A stretch of DNA of 64,000 nucleotides from Geminicoccaceae bacterium SCSIO 64248 (GCA_029814805.1 CP122394.1:248001-312000); one strand, 5' to 3'. Numbered from the stretch's first letter, positions 43,471-52,093 are shown. The notes: a model not told the origin generated them from the sequence alone. Program-made: numbers and translations.

Positions 43471-44726
43471 TTTTGACCTCCTATCTCACCATCCGTCTTG
43501 CGCTTGCGGGTGCGATAGCCCCACAGGCTGGCGACCGGGTTGAGCGCCTCGGTCGGCTTGCGCAGCATGCCGACCAGGACCGCCCCCCGGTTGCGGCCGC
43601 GGATCAGCTCGGCCGGCATCTCCAAGGCCGCCAGGGCGGCCAGCGCCGCCTTGGTCGAGCCGTGCCGGTCGCAGGCCTCTTGCCACAGCTCGCGGCGCAC
43701 TCCGGCCTTGGCACAGGCGTTCTGGCCGATCATTGCCAGGGTCGCGCTGTCCAGGGGACCGTCGAACACCGTGCGCATCGTCCGGTAATGCGCCGAGAGC
43801 GAGGCGAGATCCTCGTCGCTCAGGCGCAGGCCTGAACGGTGCCGATAGTCGCCCCGCTCCCCCTTGGTCTCTGGTCCTTGAGCGCCCTTGATCGTCTGCC
43901 AAGGTTGGATTCCAGAATCGTTAATGGATTCGGCTGTAAGATTCGGGCCCACATTTCTGTGGGCCTGGCTCCTTATCTCTGCGCTCTCAATTGTGCCCGA
44001 CCCCATCAAGGTCAGAGCTCCCCGCCAGCCTCGGCGAGCCGCCTCGAGCCGGCGCAGCACCACCTGGTCGTGCTCAGCCTGACGCAGCGGGCCGGCCGCC
44101 CCGTCCAGCCGACGCACCGCGCGCAGCTCCGCCCGCGCGTCCTTGGTCGCGGTCTCGATCTCGAGCAGGCGCGCGCGGTCCTCGATCGGCCGGCCGGTGC
44201 GCTCGGCGTCGAGCCGCAGCCCGGCCAGATCGGTCGCGATCTCGCCCAGCTCGTGCACTTCCTGGGCGATCGCCTGGCGGCGCTGCTTGGCCTCGATAGC
44301 CGCCGGGCGCAGAGCGCTGGCGACCGCAGCCGACGGCGCCAGACTGATGATGCGCCGACGCTTCGGGTAGCGGCGCTCGATCAGCCCAGCCCCCTCCAGC
44401 TCGGCCAGATGACGCTCGATGGTCGTGCTGGTCTTGCCGGCCAGGCCGGCCATCTCGGCTGTCCCCAGCCACACCACCGGCTCGCGGCCCTCCTGCCAGT
44501 CGACATTGGGCGTGTGGCTGAACAGAATCAGCAGCGTCACCATGGCGCCATCGCCCACCGGACGGGCGACACCGGCATTGGCCAACGCCGCCAGCACATC
44601 GTTCTTGCTGCGCAGCGAGGGCGGCAGCCCGCGATACGCCTCGCTTTCGGCGCGGGCGGCCCGATAGCCGGCCGTGCGTCGTGCGACCCCTGCCGGCGTC
44701 GTCGCCGGCCCTGGTTCCTCATGCAT
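43458..44726 (-). CDS. RepC-like plasmid replication initiator (winged-helix)
   Basis: A 422-residue protein. The N-terminal half (about 55-130) is a winged-helix pattern with VWLGTAEMAGLAGKTSTTIE and RHLAELEGAGLIERRYPKRR, as in the DNA-binding domain of RepC. A long helical middle (about 135-230) and a C-terminal helical domain with RRELWQEACDRHGSTKAALA and LIRGRNRGAVLVGMLRK follow, comparable to RepC's second domain. RepC proteins start replication of alphaproteobacterial repABC-type plasmids. No repA/repB lies beside it here; instead it heads the operon of the AAA+ ATPase and trbB. A role as transcription regulator is an alternative. Confidence 0.6.
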   Translation of the reverse strand: MHEEPGPATTPAGVARRTAGYRAARAESEAYRGLPPSLRSKNDVLAALANAGVARPVGDGAMVTLLILFSHTPNVDWQEGREPVVWLGTAEMAGLAGKTSTTIERHLAELEGAGLIERRYPKRRRIISLAPSAAVASALRPAAIEAKQRRQAIAQEVHELGEIATDLAGLRLDAERTGRPIEDRARLLEIETATKDARAELRAVRRLDGAAGPLRQAEHDQVVLRRLEAARRGWRGALTLMGSGTIESAEIRSQAHRNVGPNLTAESINDSGIQPWQTIKGAQGPETKGERGDYRHRSGLRLSDEDLASLSAHYRTMRTVFDGPLDSATLAMIGQNACAKAGVRRELWQEACDRHGSTKAALAALAALEMPAELIRGRNRGAVLVGMLRKPTEALNPVASLWGYRTRKRKTDGEIGGQKWLL

Positions 44727-44889
44727 GGAATCATCCGCATGCGGGTGGAATCCAAACGCCCAGGGCGCCTGGCATCAGGCCGCACGAATCCGTGGCAAGA
44801 ACAGGCTTGCTTTTTCCGCCGCGATGCATGAGATTCCGGTTGTCCAAGCCAGAATTTCATGTGTGCGGCTCGTTCGTGCACCGATGACA

Positions 44890-44909
44890 GGCCCGCCTCC
44901 AAGCGGGCC
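44890..44909 (-). terminator. Hairpin terminator between trbL and the RepC-like gene
   Basis: GGCCCGC-CTCCAA-GCGGGCC forms a perfect 7-bp stem with a six-base loop, followed on the plus strand by TTCGTCGTTT. It lies in the 310-base gap 44727-45036, which otherwise holds no gene. It probably ends the trbC-trbL transcript, or blocks antisense reading. Confidence 0.55.
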
Positions 44910-45036
44910 TTCGTCGTTTCAAGACCTAGAGTTTCATGCAATCCCCCCGGATCGGGCGCTAACCCAGCGCCAGCGTTGGACAACGCGGCTAAGCTCGTCA
45001 CGACGCAAGCATGATGAACAGGCTCGGTCGCGGAAA

Positions 45037-45897
45037 TCATGTTCGGTCAGTAGTGCTTCCGCGGCCCATCGCGCGTGCGCCGGATATGGCCTGACCGGCC
45101 AAGCCGAAGATGCTGGTGGCCCCGGATGCCGCCTGGATGACGCCTCGTCCCCAGACCGAGGTCTGCCAGACCAGGAACGCGGCGAAGGCGGCGGCGGCGT
45201 CGGATGCGAGGTACTGAATCAGGAAATGCTCTTCATTGGGACCAGGGATGGTGTAACCGACGAGCATCTCGGTGGCGGCCGCGAGGATCATGGCAATCAG
45301 CACCAGCCGCAAGGTCATGCCGGCGGTCCAGATCAGGGCGGCGAAGCCAATACCCTGCATGCCCATGACCATCGTGAAAGGTAAGAGCAGCGGCAGAACC
45401 GCGCCCACCAGCCAGAACTCCAGGATCGCGCCGGCAACGGCGAACGAGGCGATAAAGTGCATCAGCCAGATCCAGGCGGCATGACCGAGCATGTGCGTGC
45501 CCGTGAGCCAGGAGCCCATGTCGGTAAGCGAAGCTTGGGCGGCGGCGGCATCGACAACGCGGCTGGCCAAATTCGCGCCACGCTCGATGACATCCATGAC
45601 CTGGATGCCGGAGCCGCCGATCATGCCGCTGACTTCGGAAGCGGTATTGAAGCTCTCCTGCATGATGGCCGGCCAATACGAGACCGCACCGAGCACCAGC
45701 CCCGTAGTGATCAGCCAACCGACGATCGCCGGAATAATGCCGCCGCCACCGCCGGCAATGCGCATCGAAATGCCGAAGATCACGCCAATCGAGGCGATGA
45801 CCACACCAAGCCGCCAAGCAATCAGCGACGTGGTGGTCATGGCGGTTTTTGCTTGGATGATCAGGGGCGTCATCATGTCCAGGAACGAGAAATCCAT
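45037..45897 (-). CDS. trbL: TrbL/VirB6-like polytopic channel protein
   Basis: A 286-residue integral membrane protein with about six helices (for example SLIAWRLGVVIASIGVIFGI and IIPAIVGWLITTGLVLGAVS), and the family's central periplasmic loop (GIQVMDVIERGANLASRVVD). A C-terminal Gly/Ala-rich tail follows. VirB6/TrbL forms part of the inner-membrane translocation channel. It is shorter than many TrbL proteins, which carry long C-terminal tails. Its start is three bases after the trbJ-like stop. Confidence 0.8.
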   Translation of the reverse strand: MDFSFLDMMTPLIIQAKTAMTTTSLIAWRLGVVIASIGVIFGISMRIAGGGGGIIPAIVGWLITTGLVLGAVSYWPAIMQESFNTASEVSGMIGGSGIQVMDVIERGANLASRVVDAAAAQASLTDMGSWLTGTHMLGHAAWIWLMHFIASFAVAGAILEFWLVGAVLPLLLPFTMVMGMQGIGFAALIWTAGMTLRLVLIAMILAAATEMLVGYTIPGPNEEHFLIQYLASDAAAAFAAFLVWQTSVWGRGVIQAASGATSIFGLAGQAISGARAMGRGSTTDRT

Positions 45898-45900
45898 GGC

Positions 45901-46908
45901 TCAACCTCCTGGTGCGGTTCGGATTGGCGCGACGTCTTCGGTGGAACCGCTAAAGAAGCGATCGGACGTGACCACCGCGTCTTTCTCGGGATTGGATTGG
46001 CGCACGACGAGTTCGGCCAGCAACTCGTTGGTGGTGCTGAGCTGCAGGGACAGATAGCCGATGCGCTGATTGAGCAGGGTCTGGTTCGAGAACATCGCCT
46101 GGAACAGCCCAATCACACCGTAGCCGCTCGAACCAGCCGCCTGACCCGCGATCAGGTTGGCCTGCTCCTGCATCGACATCATGCCCTGTTGCTCGTTGAC
46201 CGCCGCGTTTCGTTGCATGGCCGCGGTGACACGCGCACGCGATGCCCGGGCCCGCTCGATCACGAGGTCGTTCTGCTCGGCGGGCGTGCGTGGCGGGTCT
46301 TCGGGAAAGCTGCGCTCAAGGGCGGTCGGGATGGTTTCGAGCCGGCTGAAACTGTCGGCACCGGCGGCGTCGAGCATGGCGAGAAGCTGATTGAGCAAGG
46401 CCAGCCACTCGGTTGGAATGAGCATGGCCGGTAGCATTTCGAAGAACTCGATCATGATCTCGACGAGATCTTCCAGGCCATCGACGACATCGCCGCCACC
46501 GCCGAATTGCGCCTTGGCCTCCTTGGCACCTCCGCTGAGAAGACCTGCGGCGCCAACCACGCCGGCGAGCCCCATCATCAGCTTGCGCCGTGAGGCAGCC
46601 TTGGCGTCATCCGTGTCTTCTGCTTTTCGGTCGGCGTCGTGTTCGTCGGTCTCGGCTTCATGATTGCAGCCATCGTCCGATGAGGATGGTGGCCGGGCCT
46701 GAAGCATGGTGAGCAGGTCGTTGATCGAGACGGTCGAATCGGCATCGCCGCAAGCGACGTCACTTGTCTCTGTGGTCTTGCCTCGATCCGCGAGTGCTTC
46801 GAGGCGTTGGCGGAGGTCTCGTTTGCTCTCCTGGGCTCGCGCACCTGCCAGGATGGCTTCGGCGAGCCGTTCAGCCTGTTGCTTCAGGGATTCGGTGGCA
46901 TCGGTCAT
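45901..46908 (-). CDS. trbJ: TrbJ/VirB5-like protein with long cytoplasmic-type N-terminal extension
   Basis: A 335-residue protein. Residues 134-335 look like a TrbJ/VirB5 pilus-tip protein: helical, Gln-rich, QGMMSMQEQANLIAGQAAGS and LLNQRIGYLSLQLSTTNELL. A signal-like stretch with a twin Arg (SRRKLMMGLAGVVGAAGLLS, then GGAKEAKAQ) lies at 106-133 rather than at the N-terminus. It is preceded by about 105 charged residues. The start ATG 46908 overlaps the previous stop (ATGA), so the extension looks genuine. Internal ATGs at residues 111-112 might instead give a normally processed form. It carries a motif FSRxxxIxxALERSxPxxxP also present in the 47294-47767 product. Confidence 0.65.
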   Translation of the reverse strand: MTDATESLKQQAERLAEAILAGARAQESKRDLRQRLEALADRGKTTETSDVACGDADSTVSINDLLTMLQARPPSSSDDGCNHEAETDEHDADRKAEDTDDAKAASRRKLMMGLAGVVGAAGLLSGGAKEAKAQFGGGGDVVDGLEDLVEIMIEFFEMLPAMLIPTEWLALLNQLLAMLDAAGADSFSRLETIPTALERSFPEDPPRTPAEQNDLVIERARASRARVTAAMQRNAAVNEQQGMMSMQEQANLIAGQAAGSSGYGVIGLFQAMFSNQTLLNQRIGYLSLQLSTTNELLAELVVRQSNPEKDAVVTSDRFFSGSTEDVAPIRTAPGG

Positions 46909-47297
46909 AGAGGCGGTCCCGAAGCGAGCACATGCAGGGGAAGCTCGGCGCCGAAGGCGCTGCTGATCGCGGCACCGCCGAGCGTGGCGAGCGCGCCCGC
47001 GACCATCAGGTCGATTGCGGGCGGCAGGCTGAAGCCGAAGGCGATGGCGGCCCCGATCAGCATCAAGCCGATCACGGGCAAGACCAGCGCGAGACGTGAC
47101 CCGGACACGAGCACGCGATCCGCGAGGCGTGTCCAGCCAACCTCGGCACCGGATAAGGTCCGTGCATCCGCCGGGAATGCGGCGAGCAGGACGATCGCCA
47201 GGATGACCAAGGCGAGCAGCAGCAGCACTCGCGGCGAGCCACGCGTCAGGAAGCGCCGCCGCTGTGCGGGGTGGCGTGGAATGCGCAGCGGGGTCAT
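46905..47297 (-). CDS. Small inner-membrane protein of the transfer operon (130 aa)
   Basis: A basic N-terminus (RIPRHPAQRRRFLTRGSPR) is followed by a membrane helix (VLLLLALVILAIVLLAAF, about 24-41) and a pair of helices (LALVLPVIGLMLIGAAIAFG and IDLMVAGALATLGGAAISS). No family is recognised. It is coupled at both ends by ATGA overlaps, so it belongs to the secretion operon; its position is like that of the entry-exclusion gene trbK, but this is only by place. Confidence 0.6.
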   Translation of the reverse strand: MTPLRIPRHPAQRRRFLTRGSPRVLLLLALVILAIVLLAAFPADARTLSGAEVGWTRLADRVLVSGSRLALVLPVIGLMLIGAAIAFGFSLPPAIDLMVAGALATLGGAAISSAFGAELPLHVLASGPPL

Positions 47298-47767
47298 GGC
47301 TCGACGGTTCCGCGAAGGATGTATTCCTTCATCTGGTTGGGCGTACGCGGCGTCTCGTTGGGATAGCTGCGCTCAAGCGCCTTCTCGATTTGATCGCCGC
47401 GTGAAAAGCTGTCACCGCGTTTGACGAGATCGCTGGTATAGAAATTCATCGCCGTGATCTCGGCCGCGCCGCAGGTAGATGTTGTCGAACCTTTGGCGAG
47501 TTGCGCCAGAAAGGGATCGTTGGCGACGTGGGGTGCGGTCTGACGGATTGGCGCCGGTTTGACCTGACTGAGGCCGGCCTCGGCCATCGCTGCATTTTGT
47601 GCCTGGCGCATTGTTGCTGCCTTATCGGTCTGACCTTCTTCGGCGTAGAAGTCGGCGCAGGCGGCGAACAACGCTGCATCGCGAGCCTGATCAACGGCTA
47701 GAGCAGGGGCAGACGCAACGCTCAGAAGACCGGCCGTCGCGGTGAGGGTCAGGATTCGCCGAGCCAT
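47294..47767 (-). CDS. Secreted TrbJ-related small protein (157 aa)
   Basis: The N-terminal signal peptide MARRILTLTATAGLLSVASA with an ALA-type cleavage is followed by a helical periplasmic domain. Residues 121-143 share FSRxxxIxxALERSxPxxxPRTP with the TrbJ-like protein encoded two genes downstream. The two may be a duplicated or split pilus-tip component, or bind the same partner. The start overlaps the end of trbE by 19 bases. Two Cys (about 36 and 99) may form a disulfide in the periplasm. Confidence 0.65.
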   Translation of the reverse strand: MARRILTLTATAGLLSVASAPALAVDQARDAALFAACADFYAEEGQTDKAATMRQAQNAAMAEAGLSQVKPAPIRQTAPHVANDPFLAQLAKGSTTSTCGAAEITAMNFYTSDLVKRGDSFSRGDQIEKALERSYPNETPRTPNQMKEYILRGTVEP

Positions 47768-50139
47768 TTCGCAAGAAACTCCTTTCCGGGTGTGACTCCG
47801 TCCGCCAGGAGGGCGCGTGCGCGCGTGATGTCGGCATCGCGGCTGGCACCGCAGATGCGCAAGGCATCGCCGTCGAGGGTGATGTCGGCGACGCGGGTGA
47901 AGTGCGGGGTCTGGAGCAGGTACTCGCCTTTGGGGCGCAGGCTGGCGACCGTGCCAATCTGTTCTTCGGTCAGGCCGATGTCGCCATAGACGCGTGCGTT
48001 GCCCTGGTGCAGGGCACGCGAGTCGGCCGTGAACACGACGTTGCTCATCTGCTGCATGATCACGGCGGTGTGCTCGCGTTCGAGATCGCGCGGTGACTGG
48101 GTGAACAGGCAGAGCTGACCGTTCAGCTTGCGCAGGGTGCGGGCGAGGTCTTCGATCCGGTTGCGGAACAAAGGATGGGCGAGCGGCTCCCAGGCTTCGT
48201 CGATCATGATCAGCTTGGGATGACCGCCGGTCAGGCGTTCGCGCTCGATCGCCCTAAAACACGCGGCGAGGACGAGCGGCGCTTCTTCGAGATGCATGAC
48301 GTAATCGGTCTCGATGCAGAGCACGCGCGAGGTGCCATAGCCCTCGACCACACCGTCGAACAACTCGCCGAGCGGGCCGGAGCGTGTGTAGTGCATGAGA
48401 GCGGCGCGGACTTCGTCGTCACCGACCGAGCCGTGCAGGGCCGAGATGGTGCGCTCGTTGGCGGTGAGGCTCTTGAGCGCCTGCAGGCCGTCGCGCAAGG
48501 CGGCGTCGATCCGGGCCGAAGGCTGGACCTGACGCAGGGACAGGGCGGAGAGCAGCCAGCTGCTGGCCCAGGCCATGCCGGCGGCGTCGTCGATCAGGCG
48601 CAAGGGCTGGACGCCGATGCCGCCACCGCCCAGCTCGATCCAGCGGGAATCGTCGGAGCAGAGCGTGGCGACCATGGCCGAGCGGCGCTTGTCGAAGATG
48701 GTGACGGTCGAGCCTTCATAGCGCTGGTGCTGCATGGCCATGAAGGCGAGCAGGGCGCTCTTGCCCGAGCCGGTGCGGCCGATGCAGGCGGTGTGGCCGA
48801 CATCGGTGCCGGGGGCGTGCATCGCCCAGAACAGGGGTGTCGAGCGGCGCGAGCGCGCGACCATGAGGGCAGGGCCGCCGAGATGACGATCCTGGCGATA
48901 ACCGTCCGAGACGCCGGTGATCGGTGAGCAGCGCGACACGGTGCCGAGGCGGATCTTGGCCTTGCGCCGGTTGACCAGATCGCGCGAGGCGTTGCCGGGA
49001 ATGTCGGCCAGCGTGCCGAGCACGGCATTGAGCGTGGCGACACGCGCCCGCATGCCGGCGGCGTTGAGCAGGCCGGCGATGACCTGGGCGTTGTCCTCGG
49101 CCTGGCCAGGGTCTCGATGCCATGTGCGCACGGTCATCGTCGTGGTGGCGATGCCGTCGCGTTCCTCCTGCAGCTTGCCTTCGAGATCGTCGAGCTCGTC
49201 CATGACGGCGGTGACGCTCTGGCGTTCGGTGCTGTGCGACTTGGTCTTGGTGGCGATCACGGCCATCCAGCCGCCGAAGCCGTACTGCTTCGGCCGCCAC
49301 ATGTTGCGCATGGTCTCCAGTGATTTGTGCTGATCCTCGGGGTCGAGGAAGTGCAAGGTCGTGGTCCAGCGCAGCTCGAAGGGCAGCTCGTGCAGGGTCT
49401 CCAATGTGAGCGGCGTGACCGCGCCGAACACGTGGACCTCGACGCTTTTGACGGTCAGGCCGTCGATGACCAGCTCGGTGCCGGTCTGCCAGTCGGCGGC
49501 GCCGAGCTGGGTGTTGACATAGGCGTCGGGCAGCAAGGTCGGACCATGACGGTAGGTGATGGTCTCGGCGAGATAGGTGCCGAGCGCATTGCCGCGCAGG
49601 ATTTCGACATCGGGGCAGAGATGGCCGAGACCACGCAAGAGGCCGTCGCAGGCGTCGAGGAAGGCGCGCTTGATGGTGGTGAAGTCGGCGACGTCGCGGT
49701 CGTGCAGGAATTGCAGGATGGCGTCACGCGCCTTGGGCGCCCAGTGGATCGCGAGATAGACCCGGTTGGAATAGACCGCGTGCGGGCTGTCCTCGAACAG
49801 GCGGCGGCGGGACTCGTCGACCCGACGGGCGGCCTCGTTGCCGCCGAAGTCGGAAGGCGGCAGGTAGCCGCGATCCTCGCGCCGCCACATGTCGATCCAG
49901 ATGGTCCAGCCGGTGCCCTGGTTGGCGAGCAGGTCAGTGAGCTGATCATGAAAGACGACCAGCTCGGCCTGACTGGCGGTCTCGAGATCGGGCGTCTCGA
50001 TCGCGGCGACCATGAGCATGCCGCCGGTGCGCGTCAGGATGATCTGCTGGTCGACGGTCAGGATGTGGTCGAGCCAGTCGGAAAGATATTCCTGGCGCGG
50101 CTGGAGGCGTTCGCGAAGGCCGCTCAGCATGGCGAGCAC
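47749..50139 (-). CDS. trbE: Type IV secretion ATPase TrbE/VirB4
   Basis: A 796-residue VirB4-family ATPase, the usual length for TrbE. The N-terminal domain starts with the family phrase LSDWLDHILTVDQQIILTRT. The C-terminal RecA-like domain carries Walker A IGRTGSGKSALLAFM (about 445-459), Walker B KLIMIDEAWEPL (about 650) and the following FTQSPRDLE motif. It drives pilus biogenesis and substrate transfer, docking with TrbB and TrbD. It lies in a long minus-strand operon after trbC and trbD. Confidence 0.93.
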   Translation of the reverse strand: MLAMLSGLRERLQPRQEYLSDWLDHILTVDQQIILTRTGGMLMVAAIETPDLETASQAELVVFHDQLTDLLANQGTGWTIWIDMWRREDRGYLPPSDFGGNEAARRVDESRRRLFEDSPHAVYSNRVYLAIHWAPKARDAILQFLHDRDVADFTTIKRAFLDACDGLLRGLGHLCPDVEILRGNALGTYLAETITYRHGPTLLPDAYVNTQLGAADWQTGTELVIDGLTVKSVEVHVFGAVTPLTLETLHELPFELRWTTTLHFLDPEDQHKSLETMRNMWRPKQYGFGGWMAVIATKTKSHSTERQSVTAVMDELDDLEGKLQEERDGIATTTMTVRTWHRDPGQAEDNAQVIAGLLNAAGMRARVATLNAVLGTLADIPGNASRDLVNRRKAKIRLGTVSRCSPITGVSDGYRQDRHLGGPALMVARSRRSTPLFWAMHAPGTDVGHTACIGRTGSGKSALLAFMAMQHQRYEGSTVTIFDKRRSAMVATLCSDDSRWIELGGGGIGVQPLRLIDDAAGMAWASSWLLSALSLRQVQPSARIDAALRDGLQALKSLTANERTISALHGSVGDDEVRAALMHYTRSGPLGELFDGVVEGYGTSRVLCIETDYVMHLEEAPLVLAACFRAIERERLTGGHPKLIMIDEAWEPLAHPLFRNRIEDLARTLRKLNGQLCLFTQSPRDLEREHTAVIMQQMSNVVFTADSRALHQGNARVYGDIGLTEEQIGTVASLRPKGEYLLQTPHFTRVADITLDGDALRICGASRDADITRARALLADGVTPGKEFLAKWLGES

Positions 50140-50152
50140 TCACGGGCTGGGG

Positions 50153-50449
50153 TCAGGAGAACCGGCGGGTCTCGGAGAGAAGAAGCCGGAGCATGTCGGG
50201 AGCGATGGGAAACTGGCGCTGGATGATGCGGGGCCACCAGGGCGCGCAGGCCGGATGCGGCTGGTGCTCGTGCTGGTCGATGAACAGCGCGGCAGCGGCC
50301 GGGGCGATCCAGTCATGGCCGTCATTGGCGGGGCAGGGGGGATAGACCGAGAGGGCGGTCGACACAGCCATGCCCGGGCACCGGGCATGGCTGTGCGGAC
50401 GGTCATTGGCCGCGGGCGGCAGGTGGGCGTGCAGGGTGGGCGGCGTCAT
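50153..50449 (-). CDS. Small His-rich protein between trbD and trbE (98 aa)
   Basis: ATG 50449 overlaps the trbD stop (ATGA); the gene ends 13 bases before trbE. It begins MTPPTLHAHLPPAANDRPHS and includes DQHEHQPHPACAPWWPRIIQ; eight or more His residues suggest metal binding or simple composition bias. It has no membrane helix and no recognised family. Tight coupling on both sides favours a real gene. Confidence 0.55.
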   Translation of the reverse strand: MTPPTLHAHLPPAANDRPHSHARCPGMAVSTALSVYPPCPANDGHDWIAPAAAALFIDQHEHQPHPACAPWWPRIIQRQFPIAPDMLRLLLSETRRFS

Positions 50450-50712
50450 GATGCGCGCAGTGTCCCGGGCACACGGATCATGCCGAGGAACAACTCCCAG
50501 GCCCACGGGTCGTAGCGGGTGATCGCGGCGCCGATCGTCCAAAGCGAGATGAACAAAATCAGAGCGGCGATCAGAAAGCCGGCAATCACACCAAGAAACG
50601 CCGACAGAATCAGAAGTGTCCCGGCGGCTCCGAACGGCAGGCCGAGAATGAGCGGACGACGAGCGAGTGCCCGCCATTCCTGGATGACCCAGCCGTTCGG
50701 AGCTTCCGACAT
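50446..50712 (-). CDS. trbD: TrbD/VirB3-like inner-membrane protein
   Basis: An 88-residue protein with one hydrophobic hairpin (RPLILGLPFGAAGTLLILSA and LGVIAGFLIAALILFISLWT) and a C-terminal YDPWAWELFL, the VirB3/TrbD pattern where F/W-rich residues follow the helices. It anchors the VirB4-type ATPase to the membrane. It lies three bases after the trbC stop. Confidence 0.85.
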   Translation of the reverse strand: MSEAPNGWVIQEWRALARRPLILGLPFGAAGTLLILSAFLGVIAGFLIAALILFISLWTIGAAITRYDPWAWELFLGMIRVPGTLRAS

Positions 50713-50715
50713 GTT

Positions 50716-51117
50716 TTAGACTTTCGGCGTGGTGGAGAGAGTCGCGGTCCCGGTGGCCGGATCGAAGGTGATGTCACCGGCATCGGCCTGGGGGCCGGTG
50801 TAGTAGGTGGACGAGCCGCCACCGAGATCGGCGCCCCACAGGGCCGAAGCGCCATCCTCCGAAAGCGCCATGATGGTGCCGCCGACCAGGAGCGAGCCGC
50901 CGACGGTGAGCGCCAGGAAGAAGTTGGTCGCCATCAAAAAGCCGGCGATCGCAAGACCGGCAATCGACATGACGATGCCGAGCGTGGCGAGCGCTTCGGC
51001 GAAGATCGAGCCGGCATCGCTGATGCCGAGTTCGTCACCGGCCAGGGCCGGCGCAGCGGTGAACAGGACGGCGGTGAGCGCAAGCGCGGACCCGCCGAAG
51101 GAGCCAAGTCTGGCCAT
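50716..51117 (-). CDS. trbC: TrbC/VirB2-like pilin precursor
   Basis: A 133-residue pilin precursor. A signal peptide (MARLGSFGGSALALTAVLFT, AAPALAG) is followed by two hydrophobic helices (SIFAEALATLGIVMSIAGLA and NFFLALTVGGSLLVGGTIMA) joined by a short polar loop. The C-terminal tail is longer than usual (GGGSSTYYTGPQADAGDITF onward) and may be trimmed. ATG 51117 with AGAGGAG upstream is chosen; an earlier in-frame start at 51177 would add unrelated residues. First gene of the minus-strand operon. Confidence 0.85.
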   Translation of the reverse strand: MARLGSFGGSALALTAVLFTAAPALAGDELGISDAGSIFAEALATLGIVMSIAGLAIAGFLMATNFFLALTVGGSLLVGGTIMALSEDGASALWGADLGGGSSTYYTGPQADAGDITFDPATGTATLSTTPKV

Positions 51118-51191
51118 TGGGGTCTCCTCTGGGTTGCAGGCGGATTCAGCTTTGATGCTTTTGCGGCGCCATGTCAAAGGGGTATTTCAAA

Positions 51192-51228
51192 TTGACAAGT
51201 CGATATCCAGAGATAATATGCTTGTCAA
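51192..51228. promoter_or_regulatory. Divergent promoter pair for trbC and trbF operons
   Basis: TTGACA occurs on the plus strand at 51192-51197 and on the minus strand at 51228-51223, as the outer arms of an inverted repeat TTGACAAG...CTTGTCAA. Each has a possible -10 about 16-17 bases on (TAATAT on plus; TATCGA on minus, weaker). The back-to-back -35 boxes would let one repressor control both transfer operons. Confidence 0.5.
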
Positions 51229-51304
51229 ATGCCAATATCAGTGAATTTGACCGTTTTTGTTGTCGCAAATCCGGTCAGAATCCGTAACAGATCTGTGTCA
51301 CAAA

Positions 51305-51349
51305 CTGAGTCGTATTCTGATTCAGATTCCGACTCAGAATCTGACTCAG
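51305..51349. repeat. Nested inverted repeats in the trb divergent region
   Basis: CTGAGTCG (51305-51312) is mirrored by CGACTCAG (51330-51337). Inside and overlapping these, TCAGATTC (51322-51329) is mirrored by GAATCTGA (51337-51344). Related units (GATTCTGAATC) recur to about 51375. The iterated GAxTCxGA-like words look like a regulator-binding array between the promoters and trbF. Confidence 0.55.
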
Positions 51350-51436
51350 TTTTGAGACGGATTCTGAATCAAAAATGGCACGGGAAAGTGCCTCGGTTTT
51401 CCTGACCGCAATTATGCATTGTTGGTGGAGCCCGCG

Positions 51437-52093
51437 ATGGCGAAGACGGACGGCGACACGACTCTCAATATGCAAGACCAACTGTGGCGCGATATGGGGT
51501 TTGGGCGAACCAAGCTGCGCCTGGTCTACGGCACGCTGTTCGTGCTCGTGCTGTCCAATCTCGGCCTGGGTGTGCAGGTCTACCTTGCGCGTCAGGCGCC
51601 GCAGGCGCAGTCCTTCATCGTCGTCACCGATGGGTCCGGCCGGGTGGCACAGATCCAGCGCGCCAATCAGGTCTGGCAGCCGGAAGACGGGGTCTGGATC
51701 AATCAGTCGATCGACTGGTTGCGCAATGTCCGGGCACGGCCCTCCGATCCCGACACCTTCCGATGGCAGGCCGAGCGCATTCGCGCGACCACGGCGCGCG
51801 ATCTCTGGGCGCCGCTCAACGAGTGGATGGTCGAGACCGCCGAGGATCTGCGTGAGCGCTCGGTCGACTTCGAGCTGTCCGAGGCGACCCTGGTCCAGGC
51901 GGACGAGAATGGTGCCGCCGTCTTCCTGCGCTGGCGCGAGCGCAAGCGCATGGCCGGATCGACCGGGACATGGACCACGTTTGCCGCGACCGTGACGCTT
52001 TCCAAGATCGCGCCAAGCACCACCAATGAGATCGCCGACAATCCGCTCGGCATCTACGTCACCGACTACTCCTTCACCAGCGAGGCCAATTGA
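51437..52093 (+). CDS. trbF: TrbF/VirB8-like assembly factor
   Basis: A 218-residue bitopic protein. A short cytoplasmic start and one helix (LRLVYGTLFVLVLSNLGLGV, about 29-48) precede a periplasmic NTF2-like domain (SFIVVTDGSGRVAQIQRANQ, WINQSIDWLRNVRARPSDP). VirB8/TrbF nucleates the inner-membrane complex. ATG 51437 has GGTGGAG six bases upstream, preferred over TTG 51419. The stop overlaps the trbG start. Confidence 0.85.
   Translation: MAKTDGDTTLNMQDQLWRDMGFGRTKLRLVYGTLFVLVLSNLGLGVQVYLARQAPQAQSFIVVTDGSGRVAQIQRANQVWQPEDGVWINQSIDWLRNVRARPSDPDTFRWQAERIRATTARDLWAPLNEWMVETAEDLRERSVDFELSEATLVQADENGAAVFLRWRERKRMAGSTGTWTTFAATVTLSKIAPSTTNEIADNPLGIYVTDYSFTSEAN

Noticed and set aside
43458-44726. 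A full repABC partition-replication operon around the RepC-like gene
   Set aside because: Neighbouring genes are an AAA+ unfoldase and trb genes; no ParA- or ParB-like protein is in the window.
47294-47767. Assigning this gene as an entry-exclusion protein TrbK
   Set aside because: No lipobox, and the shared motif with the TrbJ-like protein argues for a TrbJ relation instead.
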